Assembly: GCA_030272155.1 (NCBI GenBank)
Contig: CP126203.1
Location: forward strand, 1,860,001 to 1,924,000
Origin: Tetradesmus obliquus
Taxonomy: Eukaryota > Chlorophyta > Chlorophyceae > Sphaeropleales > Scenedesmaceae
Reading direction: 5' to 3'
DNA: 64,000 bases
Made by a program: the position numbers and the translations under genes. The first letter of the stretch is position 1. Each line of letters begins with the position of its first letter. Below the pieces are notes generated by a model. That model had not been told where the DNA came from. It did no database searches and was given only the letters and a program-made list of their open reading frames with translations. Positions 13,101 through 22,595 of this stretch are shown in pieces.

Positions 13101-16100
13101 TCAACAGCCATGTTATCTCACTTGTTATAACCATGTTACATGTTACTTCGTGCAGGCGCCACCTTCCCTGGGGAGTTTGAGGAGCGGCTGCGTGGCGTGC
13201 TGGCGGAGCTGACTGCAGCCGGTCCCAAGGCGGTGCTGTTCATTGACGACATCCACGGCATAACTGGGCCCAATGCGCAGCAGGGTGGCGGCGTGATGGA
13301 CGCATCAGTGCTGCTGAAGCCGCTGCTGGCCCGGTGAGGTGCTGTCAATGTGTTTTTGCTGTCATTTGGAAGCAGCACTTGTTTTTGGCTGCTGATGGCG
13401 TTCAGATTGCCGGGGTAGGATGTGATGGACGCCTGGGTGCTGCTAGAGCCGCTGCTGGCGCTTTGATGGAACAGCTGCTGCTGCTGGGCGGCGAAATTTT
13501 GTTCTCTTAATCCCGCTGATCATAGATCTGCAGAAGTGCTGAACGTACCCTTGTCTATTTTGCAATGAACCACATCTTGTCGCAGAGGCGAGGTGTGCGT
13601 AGTGGGCTGCACTAGCCTGGATAAGTACAGGAAGCCCAACGCTGATCACAGCATGTGTTGATTTGCAAATTGAATCTTCTAACACTGTGCAGGGGCGAGG
13701 TGCGCGTGGTGGGCTGCACCAGCCTTGTCTCCTGTATCCCCCTGCTCAGTCCTTGCTGATCAGAACATCAAGTGTTGCTCATATTTCTGAATATTGCCAC
13801 AGGGGTGAGGTGCGTGTGGTAGGCTGCACCAGCCTGGACAAGTACAGGAAGTTCATTGAGAAGGACCCGGGGCTGGAGCGGCGCTTCCAGACCGTGAATA
13901 TCGAGGCGCCGAATGTGCACGAGACACTCTCCATCTTGCGAGGCCTGCGACACAAGTGAGTGAGGTGGCAGCGCTAGTGTTGTCGTGTGTGTTGGGGCGC
14001 TGTGAAAGGGAAGTGCAGGCGGTGCTGTTGCATGTCAAATGCACAAGGAGCACTGAAATGTTTGCAGCACATATGTCGGTTTTTGCTATGTGGTTCTAGC
14101 TCGTTCATTGAGAAGGACCCGGCCTGGAGCGGGGCTTCCAGACCGTGAATATTGAGGCGCCAAATGTGCACGAGACGCTCTCCATTTTGCGAGGCCTGAG
14201 GCACAAGTGAGCACGGCATATGAGGCTGCAGCAGCAAGTGCTGTGCAGGGTAGGGCGCAGAGGTGGCAGCGCTTTTTGCGCATGGGTGACGTGCATAAGC
14301 AGGGGAACTTATGAACCAGGCTGCTATTCACAGGTCTTTTGGGATTCAACGAAGCTTGTATGCATACTCCTCAGGCTGACTTCCTATGTTACTTTCACCC
14401 ATACCCCAGGTACGAGGCGCACCACGGCGTGCGCATCAACGATGCCGCGCTGGCTGCTGCTGCTGCGCTGAGCGACCGCTACCTGCCCGACCGCCACCTG
14501 CCTGACAAGGCCATCGACCTCGTCGATGAAGCTGCCAGCAAGGTAAGTGATACCTCTATGATTGATGTTCCAAAAAGAAGATCATGACAGTTTCATACCA
14601 ACACCAAACTTAATCACTGTAGTTCCATCACTCCACAATCATCCAGATATGACCAACATATTCTCAAGTTGCACTTTCACAACTGGATCAACATGGTCTC
14701 CGTGTGCTGCAGGTGAAGATCGACCTGGTGCTGAAGCCTGAGGCGCTGGACAACCGACTAGACTCTGTCAGAACTTCACAGCCAACCAAACTGACTCGCT
14801 GTGCATGCCTCCAACTTGCAGGTGAAGACCGACCTGGTGCTGAAGCCTGAGGCACTGGACAGGGCGGAGCGGCGCATACGGTGAGCACCACCCGGCTGAG
14901 CTGTGGCTGCTTCTGCTGGCTATCTTGCATGCTGTCATCGTGTTGTGACACATGCTGGGTCGCATGTTGTTTTGCGTCTGCACGTGTGCATGTCCTGTGT
15001 AGTTGCAGCTCAAGTTGCAGCTGGATCGGCAGCCTCATGGTGTGTGTTCGGACAGCAAGAGTTGTGCAGATGCGCCTCGTGCGGCTGAGTTGCTGGTCAG
15101 TAGAACACGAGCTTATCAACGAGCCTACACTGCTGCTGCTGCTGCTGCTGGCTGGCTCCCCTGGTGCAGGCAGCTGCAGGCTGAGCGCAAGGTGCTGCTG
15201 CGCGTGGCAGAGCTGGACAGCAGCGCGGCTGCAGACCTGGAGGGTGAGGGACGCAATCACAGTTGTGGATGGCAGCAGTTCAACTAGTTGCACTGTGCGG
15301 TGTATTATTGCGCACATGCACCCAGCATGGAAGTGCCGAAAACAATCTGTGCACACTGCAGGGTAACCGCCACAGCAGCAACTTGCTGTGCAGCGCACGC
15401 CTACACGCATCCATCCACAGAAAGAGTTGTGGGAAAATATGTTTGGGGTTCTGCTATGACATGCTGTCACATGCTACCATATATTTCAGTGCGCCCCTGA
15501 TACAATGATGGCACCAAACCTTGCCATATCCACCTGGACATGTGATGCTGACTTGCTTGACATCGTGTGTGCTGCTGCGTCTTTGACGCTGCTGCGGCTG
15601 CTGCGGCTGCTGCTGCTGCTGCTGCTGATGCTGATGCTGATGCCGCCTGCAGCGCTGGAGGCTGAGCTGTCGTCGCTGCGTGAGCAGCAGAGCAGCCTGT
15701 CTGCTGCCGCGGAGGTGGAGGCGCAGGAGAGTGAGCGCACACAGCGCCTGCAGGACGACCTGGACAGGTTGGACGCAGGTGGGCGCGATTTATGTAATGC
15801 CTGCTGCTGCTGTTGTAGTTTCCTGTCATTTTGAGTGTTCTAGACGTAGCAGCAAACTCTGGGTATGTTGGCTGCAGCGCCTGCAGGACGACCTGGACAG
15901 GCTGGACGCAAGTATGCGCAATTTATGTATCCCCTGCTGCTGCTGTTGTAATCACCTGCCATTCCATGAGTGTTTTAGATATAGCAGCAAAAGCCTGAGC
16001 GCGTTTGCTGCAGCGCCTGCAGGACGACCTGGACAGGCTGGACGCAGGTGGGCAGTCGGTGCGCTGCATGCAGAATCAATGTCTCTGCAAAGTATGCTCC

Positions 16101-16948
16101 TGTGTCGCAAGCAGATGCTTGTGCTGCAAGCACGCTCTTGTGCTGCCCTTTGCTGCCAACACACTCCTGCAACCCACGCTCCCTGCAATGGTGCCGTGCT
16201 TCGCTGCAATGGCCGAGGCGCTGCGCAAGGCAAACACACTTCTGTTTTGCGTCATTCATGCTGAAATTAGTCGTGCTGAAACTCGTTCCTGTGCTGCTGC
16301 GTTGTGCTGTGCTGCAGAGATCGATGCTGCGGAGGAGGCTGGCGATAGCGCAAAGGCCGAGGCCCTGCGCAAGGCGCGGCGCTCAAAGCTCATCCGCAAG
16401 CTGCTCAACCACACTGCCCTGCAAACCCATCCTCTCTGCCATTGTAGTGCGCTTTGCTGTGCAGGGATCAACGCTGCCAAGGAACCAGCCAAGGCTGTGC
16501 AGCCACACAATCTTTAAGTTGACTGTGCAGCAAACACGCCACTGTGCTGTTGCTGTGTCTCCTGCTGCAGAGATCGACGCCGCTGAAGAAGCTGGCGATG
16601 GTGCCAAGGCTGAGGCGCTGCGCAAGGCGCGCCGTGCTGAGCTCATTCGCAAGCTGCGGCAGCTGCAGCGCCGCGCTGCTGGCCCCAAGGGCAGCAAGGG
16701 TGGCAGCGGCAGCAGCGCCAAGATGAGCCGCGCTGAGGTTGGGGAGCCTGATGTTGCCAGGATCATCAGTGCCTGGACAGGTGGGCGTAGTGTAGTGTCC
16801 CTCTATTATATAGGCTGCGCTGGAATGCAATGGACTTTTTATTATTGCACGATGATCTGTTTAGCGTGTTGGGTTTTAAGCATCTCTGTTTTACACTGCC
16901 CAGCTATGCAACTGTTCAACCGCCAATTTGGACAAGTGACATCAACAA

Positions 16949-17020
<72 letters not shown>

Positions 17021-19291
17021 TGTTGAGCAGGCATCTCACTCACAAAGCTTGTTGAGAGTGAGGCCGACAAGCTTCTGGGCCTGGCTGACCATCTGCTGCT
17101 GCTGCTGCCGCTGCTGCTGCCACTGCTGCTGCTGCTGCTGCCGCAGGCATCCCTCTCACCAAGCTTGTTGAAAGCGAGGCCGATAAGCTGCTGGGGCTGG
17201 CTGAGGAGCTGCACCGGCGCATCATCGGGCAGGACGAGGCAGTGGTGGCTGTGGCAGAGGCCATCCAACGCAGCAGGTGCGGAGCGAGTGTGATTTTGCG
17301 GTTGTGATCTAGTGGTTTAGCAAGGCGCATCATTGGGCAGGACGAGGCTGTGGTTGCAGTGGCAGAGGCCATCCAGTGCAGCAGGTGCGGGGGTGATGGA
17401 GTGTAGGGGTTGTTTGCGGGGTTCTATTGTTTTGATCAGGTGCCTCATCGGCCAGGACGAAGCCGAGGTGGCAGTGGCAGAGGCCATTCAGCGCAGCAGG
17501 TGCGCAGGGGCGGGTTTGTGCGGTTGTACTTTAGTAGTTTTGTGAGGGGCATCATCAACCAGGACCAGGCTGTGGTGATGTTGTATCTGTCTGCTCAACG
17601 TGTTGCTGCTGCTGCTGCTGCTGCAGGGCCGGCATGAAGGACCCCAACGGCCCCATCGCGTCCTTCCTGTTCCTGGGGCCCACCGGGGTGGGCAAGACGG
17701 AGCTGGCCAAGGCGCTGGCACAGAACCTGTTCAACACAGAACAAGCCATGGTGAGCGTTGCACATCTTCGTGTCGTTGTTGGCAGCAAGGTTGCATTTGT
17801 GTTGTTGCTGGCAGCTAATGCATCCATGACATAGCATGCCATGGTGAGGAGCAGTTTTGAAACATTGAACTTTTGCGGTTGGGCTGGGTGCTGTGGGGTG
17901 AGGGATGGGCAAGACGGAGCTGGCCAAGGCGCTGGAGCAGAACCTGTTCAACACAGAGCAGGCCATGGTGGGACAAGGTGTTTCAAGACTGCTGCTTCTA
18001 TGTGTGTTGCTGCGTATAGCTTGGGAAGGGACCCCATGCAGGTGCGGCTGGAGATGAGTAAGTACATGAAGCAAGCCAGCTGTGGTTTGCTGAACTCATA
18101 ACTTGGTATGTTTGCAACCGTCATTGTTGTGCTGCAGGTGCAGCTGGACATGTCATGAGTACATGGAGAAGCACGCGGTATGGCAGCTACAACATCGCCA
18201 TCACTAAATAATATCATGTTACTGTCGGTTTTTTGTGCTGCAGGTGCGGCTGGACATGTCTGAGTACATGGAGGAGCCGCTTGCAGGTGACATGCTGCTT
18301 TCTGTTGCGTGACCGTGCCTCGCGTTATTTTGCAACTGCGTTTTCTGCTGCAGGTGCGGCTGGACATGAGCGAGTACATGGAGAAGCATGCGGTGGCCAA
18401 GCTCATCGGGGCGCCACCCGGCTACGTCGGCTACGACGAGGGAGGGCAGCTCACGGAGCAGGTGGGTGACACGCGGGGCAGGGGTGGGCTGTCACATGAG
18501 GTGTAACATGAGGTGTCACATGAGGCGTAACATGAGGCGTCACATGAGGCGTCACATGAGGCGTCACATGAGGCGTCACATGAGGCGTCACATGAGGCGT
18601 CGAATGAGGCGTCACATGAGGCGTCACATGCTGGTTGTACGTCGGCTATGACGAGGGCGGGCAGCTCACAGAGCAGGTGGGGTAGGGCTGGGGCACATTG
18701 ACCGTGATGTGATGTGTCATTTGAAAAGGAACATGAGTGAGCCTTGGTGTCAGCAAGGCACCAAAAGCTGCCCAGACTGCCCACCAACAGCTGCTTACTG
18801 CCATGTGCCGCTACAGTGAGCTGCATGTTGACACACCGCGGATCTCTCAGTTTGCTGAGCTTGTACTGCTGCTGCTGCTGCTGCTGACCCCCAGGTGCGG
18901 CGCCGCCCCTACAGTGTGGTGCTGTTTGACAAGGTGGAGAAGGCGCTTCATCATTTTCTCGTTTACAGGCATAACACTTAAGTAATTAAATATTGCTGCC
19001 GTGTTTTGCTGCTGCAGGTGCGGCGCCGCCCCTACAGCGTGGTGCTGTTTGACGAGGTGGAGAAGGCGCACGTGGACGTGTTCAACCTGCTGCTGCAGAT
19101 CCTGGACGACGGCCGCGTCACTGACAGCCAGGTGCGCAGACACAAACCTGCGGCTGACCTGCAGCTTACAGCAGCAAGGCAAGAATGTGTGCTTAGTCTG
19201 CATATGTGCAGCCTAGTTGTGTGACGTGCATGCGTGTTGTACGTGCTTCTGCCTGTCCAACCTGCGCAGTGCGCTGACCCATGCTGTTGCC

Positions 19292-19377
<86 letters not shown>

Positions 19378-22300
19378 AGGGCCGCGTGGTGTCGTTTAAG
19401 AACGCGATCATCATCATGACCAGCAACCTCGGCAGCGCGGAGATCTTCAACCACGCCTACAAGGCGCAGCAGGCCAAGGCGGGCGCAGCGCAGGAGGCAG
19501 GTGCGTGGTGGGACCTGCTGATCTGTTTGACCTGCTGATCTGGTTCACCTGCTGTTCTGCATTTACCTGCTGGCTGTTTGTTGTCGCTAGCCAGAGGCAG
19601 TTGCGGCCTGTGCTGCAAGGGTGCGCTGCCACTCCGTTGTACAATAAGTCAGTGCTTGTACTCCAACTTGTTACTTCTTGAAGCATCGTTGTTATGCCAT
19701 CTGTCATGTTATTGTCATTTTGCCGACCCGCAGACGTGCGCGAGCTGGTCATGGAGCGCGTGCGGCGCCACTTCCAGCCGGAGTTCCTCGACTGCATCGA
19801 CCCTGTTGTAAGTTGTTACAAAGTTGTTATTTGGTTGCTATTTTGCCGCCCCGCAGACGTGCGCGAGCTGGTCATGGAGCGCGTGCGGCGCCACTTCCAG
19901 CCTGAGTTCCTCAACCGCATCGATGAGTTCATCATCTTCGACCCACTCAGCAGCAGCCAGATCGGCACCATCGTGGGCCTGCGCTGCAAGGGCGTGGCCA
20001 GCAGGGTGGCGGAGAAGAAGATGGCGCTGGCGCTGAAAGACAGTGCAATCCAGTGAGTTTCAGGGTTGAACGTGTTCATGTCTGTTGGTGTTGTTGTATG
20101 AGTAGAGTTGCTTCAGGGGCTGGGTGGCTGAGTGGGTGGCTGCATGGTTGGCAGCAGACTGGTGGTATATCGTGGGCCTGCGCTGCAAAAAGGTGGCCAG
20201 CAGGGTGGCAGAAAACAAGATGGCGCTGGCACTCAAAGACAGCGCGATCCAGTGAGTGTCGAGGGCTGAGAAAACAATTGGTGGTATTGTTGCAAGAGTA
20301 GAGTTGCATATTAGTGGCGGGGTGGCCAAGGGCGGGGTGGCCATGTGGCGGGGTGGCCAATTGGCGGGGTGACTGGCTGCATAGTTTGGGGGCTGGCTGC
20401 GTCGGAGGCAGAGATCGGCACCATCGTGCGCCTGAGCTGCAAAGGGGTGGCCAGCAGGGTGGCGGAGAAGAAGATGGCGCTGGCGCTGAAAGACAGCGCG
20501 ATCCAGTGAGTGTCAAGGGATGTGGATCAGTAGGGTTTTGTAGGGTGGCACGCGTGTCGTGTTTTATGATCGGCGGGCTGGCTGAGTGGGCCTGAGCAGA
20601 TCGGCAGCATCGTGGGCCTGCGCTGCAAAGGGGTGGCCAGCAGGGTGGCGGAAAAGAAGATGGCGCTGGCACTCAAGGACAGCGCAATCCAGTGAGTGTT
20701 GAGGCTTCAAACTTTGTGAAGTCGGTGTTGTTACATGATTAGAGTTGCATTAGCAGCAGGGTGGTCAAGTGTCGGGCGGCCAAGTAGCGGGGTGACGGGC
20801 TGCATGGTCTGGGGGCTGGCTGCATTAGCAGCAGCCAGGCGGGCACCATCGTGGGCCTGCGCTGCAAAGGGGTGGCCAGCAGGGTGGCGGAAAAGAAGAT
20901 GGCGCTGGCACTCAAGGACAGCGCGATCCAGTGAGTGCTGATTGTTCAGCTGTACAGGTTACGGGTGGTGCCTTGAGTAGGGTTGCAGGATGGGGCTGCA
21001 TACTTTGGGGGCTGGCTGCATCAGTGGCAGCAGATGGGCACCACTCTGGGCCTGCGCTGCAAGGGCGTGGCGTCAACAGTGGCAGAGAAGAAGATTGCGC
21101 TGGCGCTGAAAGACTCCGCCAATGCATGAGTAATTTACGCTCTATGGTTTGGCTTTTTATAATGTACAGCTCTGGTACACAAACTGCGTTACTGGCGGGT
21201 TGGCCGTGCAGTGCAGTACTCACGCTGTACTGCCTTATACCTTCCTGCTTAGACCGTCCAGCTGTCAGCAGTTGGACATCTCCTCACAACGTGTTGCTGC
21301 CTGCCTTGCCGCTGCTCATTTGCTGACACACCTCCCGCAGGCACCTGGCGGCGGTTGGCTACGACCCCGTGTATGGGGCACTCAAACTGCACTGCACTGC
21401 ATTGCACCCACACTGCACTGCTGTCATGCTTTCTGCAGGCACCTGGCGGCGGTTGGCTACGACCCCGTGTATGGCGCGCGGCCCGTGAAGAGGGCCATAC
21501 AGCGTGAGCTGGAGACACCCCTGGCGCAAGCACTGCTGCGCGGGCAGTTCCAGGTGTGTGGGGTGCTGCTATACACTGTTTGTAGCTGCTTGTTATGCAC
21601 ATAAACGCCTTGTCGCTGTCCATGCTGGCAGAGGCGCTGCTGCACGGGCAGTTTCAGGTGTGTTGTTCTTGTTCACGGTTGCTGACATGTTGTGTATGGT
21701 TATTTGGCTGCTGTTGGAAGTAGCAGTTGATTGCCGTAGCACACATGCAAGTTCACAACCAGTGTCTATGCACGGTCATGCACTGTGCTGATGTCGGCAA
21801 GCTCGGCAGGTCTTGTTACGTCCTTGAATGGACGCTGCTGATAGTTCTGGCAGTGCAGCTGCAGCGGCCAACAGCACATTCCCTCTCCCCTTACTCAAAT
21901 CTCAACTTGTCTTGCATGACTTCCTGCTTCTGTCTCTGCAGGAGGGTGACACCATCATCATCGAGGCAGCAGAGCCTGGCCAGGGCCTGCAGTACTTCAG
22001 GGTGCCTGCACCCCTGGACCCCCTGGCTGAGAGTGACAGCGAGGAGCCAGCAGCAGCCAGCAGCAGCAGCAGCAAAGCCGTCAGCAGCAAGCCGCAACAG
22101 CAGCAGCAGCAGCAGCAGCCGATTCGGGTGCACATACCCAGCGTGAACCGGCATGTGAACTCGTTCGGTGCTGGCAACGGCATTAGCAGCGGACCGGCAG
22201 CAGCAGCGAAGCCGCAGCTGCCGCCCACTGGCGCAAACAGCAGCAGCAGCAGCAGCAGTTTGAAGTACGACCCTCTCAGCCAGCGGGGCAGCAAAAAGGG

Positions 22301-22595
22301 CGGCAGCAAAGCCGGCAGCAGCAGCAGCAGCAAAGCACCAGCAGGCTTGTCACCCCCTGCGGCAGACGACGATGATGACATGCCAGCACTAGAGATGGAC
22401 ACAGAGGGGCAGCAGCAGCAGCAGCAGGATGGGCCGGCACCTGTGCGTGAGGGCAGCAGCAACTCGGTGTCAGCGCTGATGGCTGGCATGGATGAGTCTG
22501 TGGCTGCCCGGCTTGATCAGGCCAACCTGCCTGCCTTTCTGAGGACGCCTGTGCGGAGGGACGGCGACGATGCGCTGCCCACACAGTCAAATTGA
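8827..22595 (+). CDS. Hsp100/ClpB-like AAA+ disaggregase with N-terminal membrane segment
   Basis: Twenty-one exons: 8827-9129, 9747-9808, 10566-10623, 11141-11267, 11821-11947, 12509-12648, 13156-13333, 13803-13955, 14410-14542, 14822-14880, 15170-15243, 15653-15778, 16571-16780, 17147-17276, 17627-17750, 18354-18461, 19018-19131, 19380-19500, 19857-20052, 21439-21553, 21942-22595; 3312 nt, 1103 aa. Residues about 4-26 form one hydrophobic segment, followed by poly-Ala and a Lys-rich stretch. Residues about 104-160 resemble only the second repeat of the Clp N-domain ([20 protein letters not shown]). D1 (190-430) has Walker [10 protein letters not shown], Walker B LFIDDIH and arginine finger LERRF. 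The coiled-coil M-domain spans about 435-570. D2 (585-890) has [40 protein letters not shown] and FLNRIDE. From about 905 the tail is Ser/Gln/Asp-rich and unlike ClpB. The family unfolds aggregated protein as a hexamer. D1 has altered pore and Walker B residues. The link of exon 1 to exon 2 rests on phase and splice sites, not on homology. Confidence 0.88.
9995..10178 (+). repeat. two donor-bearing echoes of ClpB exon 2
   Basis: Copies at about 9995-10041 and 10141-10178 repeat the 3' part of exon 2 ([10 protein letters not shown]) with the TTCAG|GTGGG donor. Both lie downstream of the intact exon 9747-9808. A CAG run (about 10099-10137) lies between them. Confidence 0.8.
10879..11770 (+). 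repeat. acceptor-bearing echoes of ClpB exons 4 and 5
   Basis: Copies of the 5' part of exon 4 ([13 protein letters not shown]) lie at about 10881-10925 and 10984-11025, each after TGCAG. Copies of the 5' part of exon 5 (GVLAKY..DITGLAA) lie at about 11444-11520 and 11694-11770. Each set sits upstream of its intact exon. Confidence 0.8.
12015..12175 (+). repeat. 3' echoes of ClpB exon 5
   Basis: Two degraded copies of the exon 5 3' end (peptide [11 protein letters not shown]) lie at about 12016-12060 and 12127-12175, downstream of the intact exon 11821-11947. The first is followed by a GTGCGG-like donor context. Confidence 0.65.
12377..13460 (+). repeat. echoes of ClpB exons 6 and 7
   Basis: A copy of the Walker A exon start lies at about 12383-12448 ([15 protein letters not shown]), upstream of exon 6. 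Copies of the exon 7 start (ATFPGEFE) lie at about 12877-12920 and 13021-13070, upstream of exon 7 (13156-13333). A 3' fragment lies at about 13415-13463, downstream. Confidence 0.75.
13584..14210 (+). repeat. echoes of ClpB exon 8 on both sides
   Basis: 5' copies lie at about 13586-13636 and 13693-13727 ([10 protein letters not shown]), upstream of exon 8. A 3' copy lies at about 14104-14208 (FIEKDP, then a one-base difference that changes frame, then [20 protein letters not shown]), ending at a GTGAG donor. Confidence 0.75.
14713..17570 (+). repeat. echoes of ClpB exons 10, 12, 13 and 14
   Basis: Exon 10: 5' copy at about 14713-14757 ([13 protein letters not shown]). Exon 12: 3' copies at about 15876-15912 and 16012-16048 ([11 protein letters not shown]). 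Exon 13: 5' copies at about 16317-16410 and an older one at 16465-16495. Exon 14: 5' copy at about 17028-17090 ([14 protein letters not shown]), and 3' copies at about 17324-17386, 17440-17500 and 17547-17580 ([17 protein letters not shown]). The orientation rule holds throughout: acceptor copies upstream, donor copies downstream. Confidence 0.75.
16951..17018 (+). repeat. longest perfect CTG run
   Basis: About 22 CTG units lie upstream of the exon 14 echo in ClpB intron 13. Other CTG runs in coding-strand orientation directly precede acceptors at 2753-2843, 9689-9743, 15604-15630, 17095-17143, 17603-17625, 19289-19377, 31062-31111 and 62937-62963. Confidence 0.9.
17907..18950 (+). repeat. 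echoes of ClpB exons 15, 16 and 17
   Basis: Exon 15: 3' copy at about 17907-17967 ([19 protein letters not shown], donor GTGGG). Exon 16: acceptor copies at about 18040-18070, 18136-18180 and 18241-18280 ([10 protein letters not shown]), and one donor copy at about 18636-18677 ([13 protein letters not shown]). Exon 17: acceptor copy at about 18895-18948, where Glu of the D2 Walker B has become Lys (LFDKVEKA). Confidence 0.8.
18497..18632 (+). repeat. 12-bp minisatellite, unit GCGTCACATGAG
   Basis: About eleven near-perfect tandem copies lie in ClpB intron 16, between the intact exon 16 and its donor-bearing echo. Early units vary at one or two bases (GTGTAACATGAG). Confidence 0.85.
19735..21128 (+). 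repeat. exon 19 of ClpB with one upstream and five downstream echoes
   Basis: A 5' copy lies at about 19735-19801 ([19 protein letters not shown]). The intact exon is 19857-20052. Donor-bearing 3' copies lie at about 20171-20251, 20415-20507, 20597-20693, 20845-20933 and 21033-21128. They encode variants of [20 protein letters not shown], all but the last ending ATCCA|GTGAG. Spacings are about 180-245 bp. A short GGCGGGGTGGCCA minisatellite lies at 20322-20375. Confidence 0.85.
21342..21657 (+). repeat. echoes of ClpB exon 20
   Basis: An acceptor copy of the exon start ([12 protein letters not shown]) lies at about 21340-21378, and a donor copy of the exon end (LLHGQFQ) at about 21631-21658. 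They flank the intact exon 21439-21553. Confidence 0.75.

Noticed and set aside
17324-17580. Repeated exon copies as mutually exclusive exons
   Set aside because: Most copies carry only one splice edge and an incomplete exon, so they cannot replace the full exon.
18497-18632. CRISPR-like short regular repeats
   Set aside because: Units are directly adjacent with no spacers and lie in a eukaryotic intron; this is a minisatellite.
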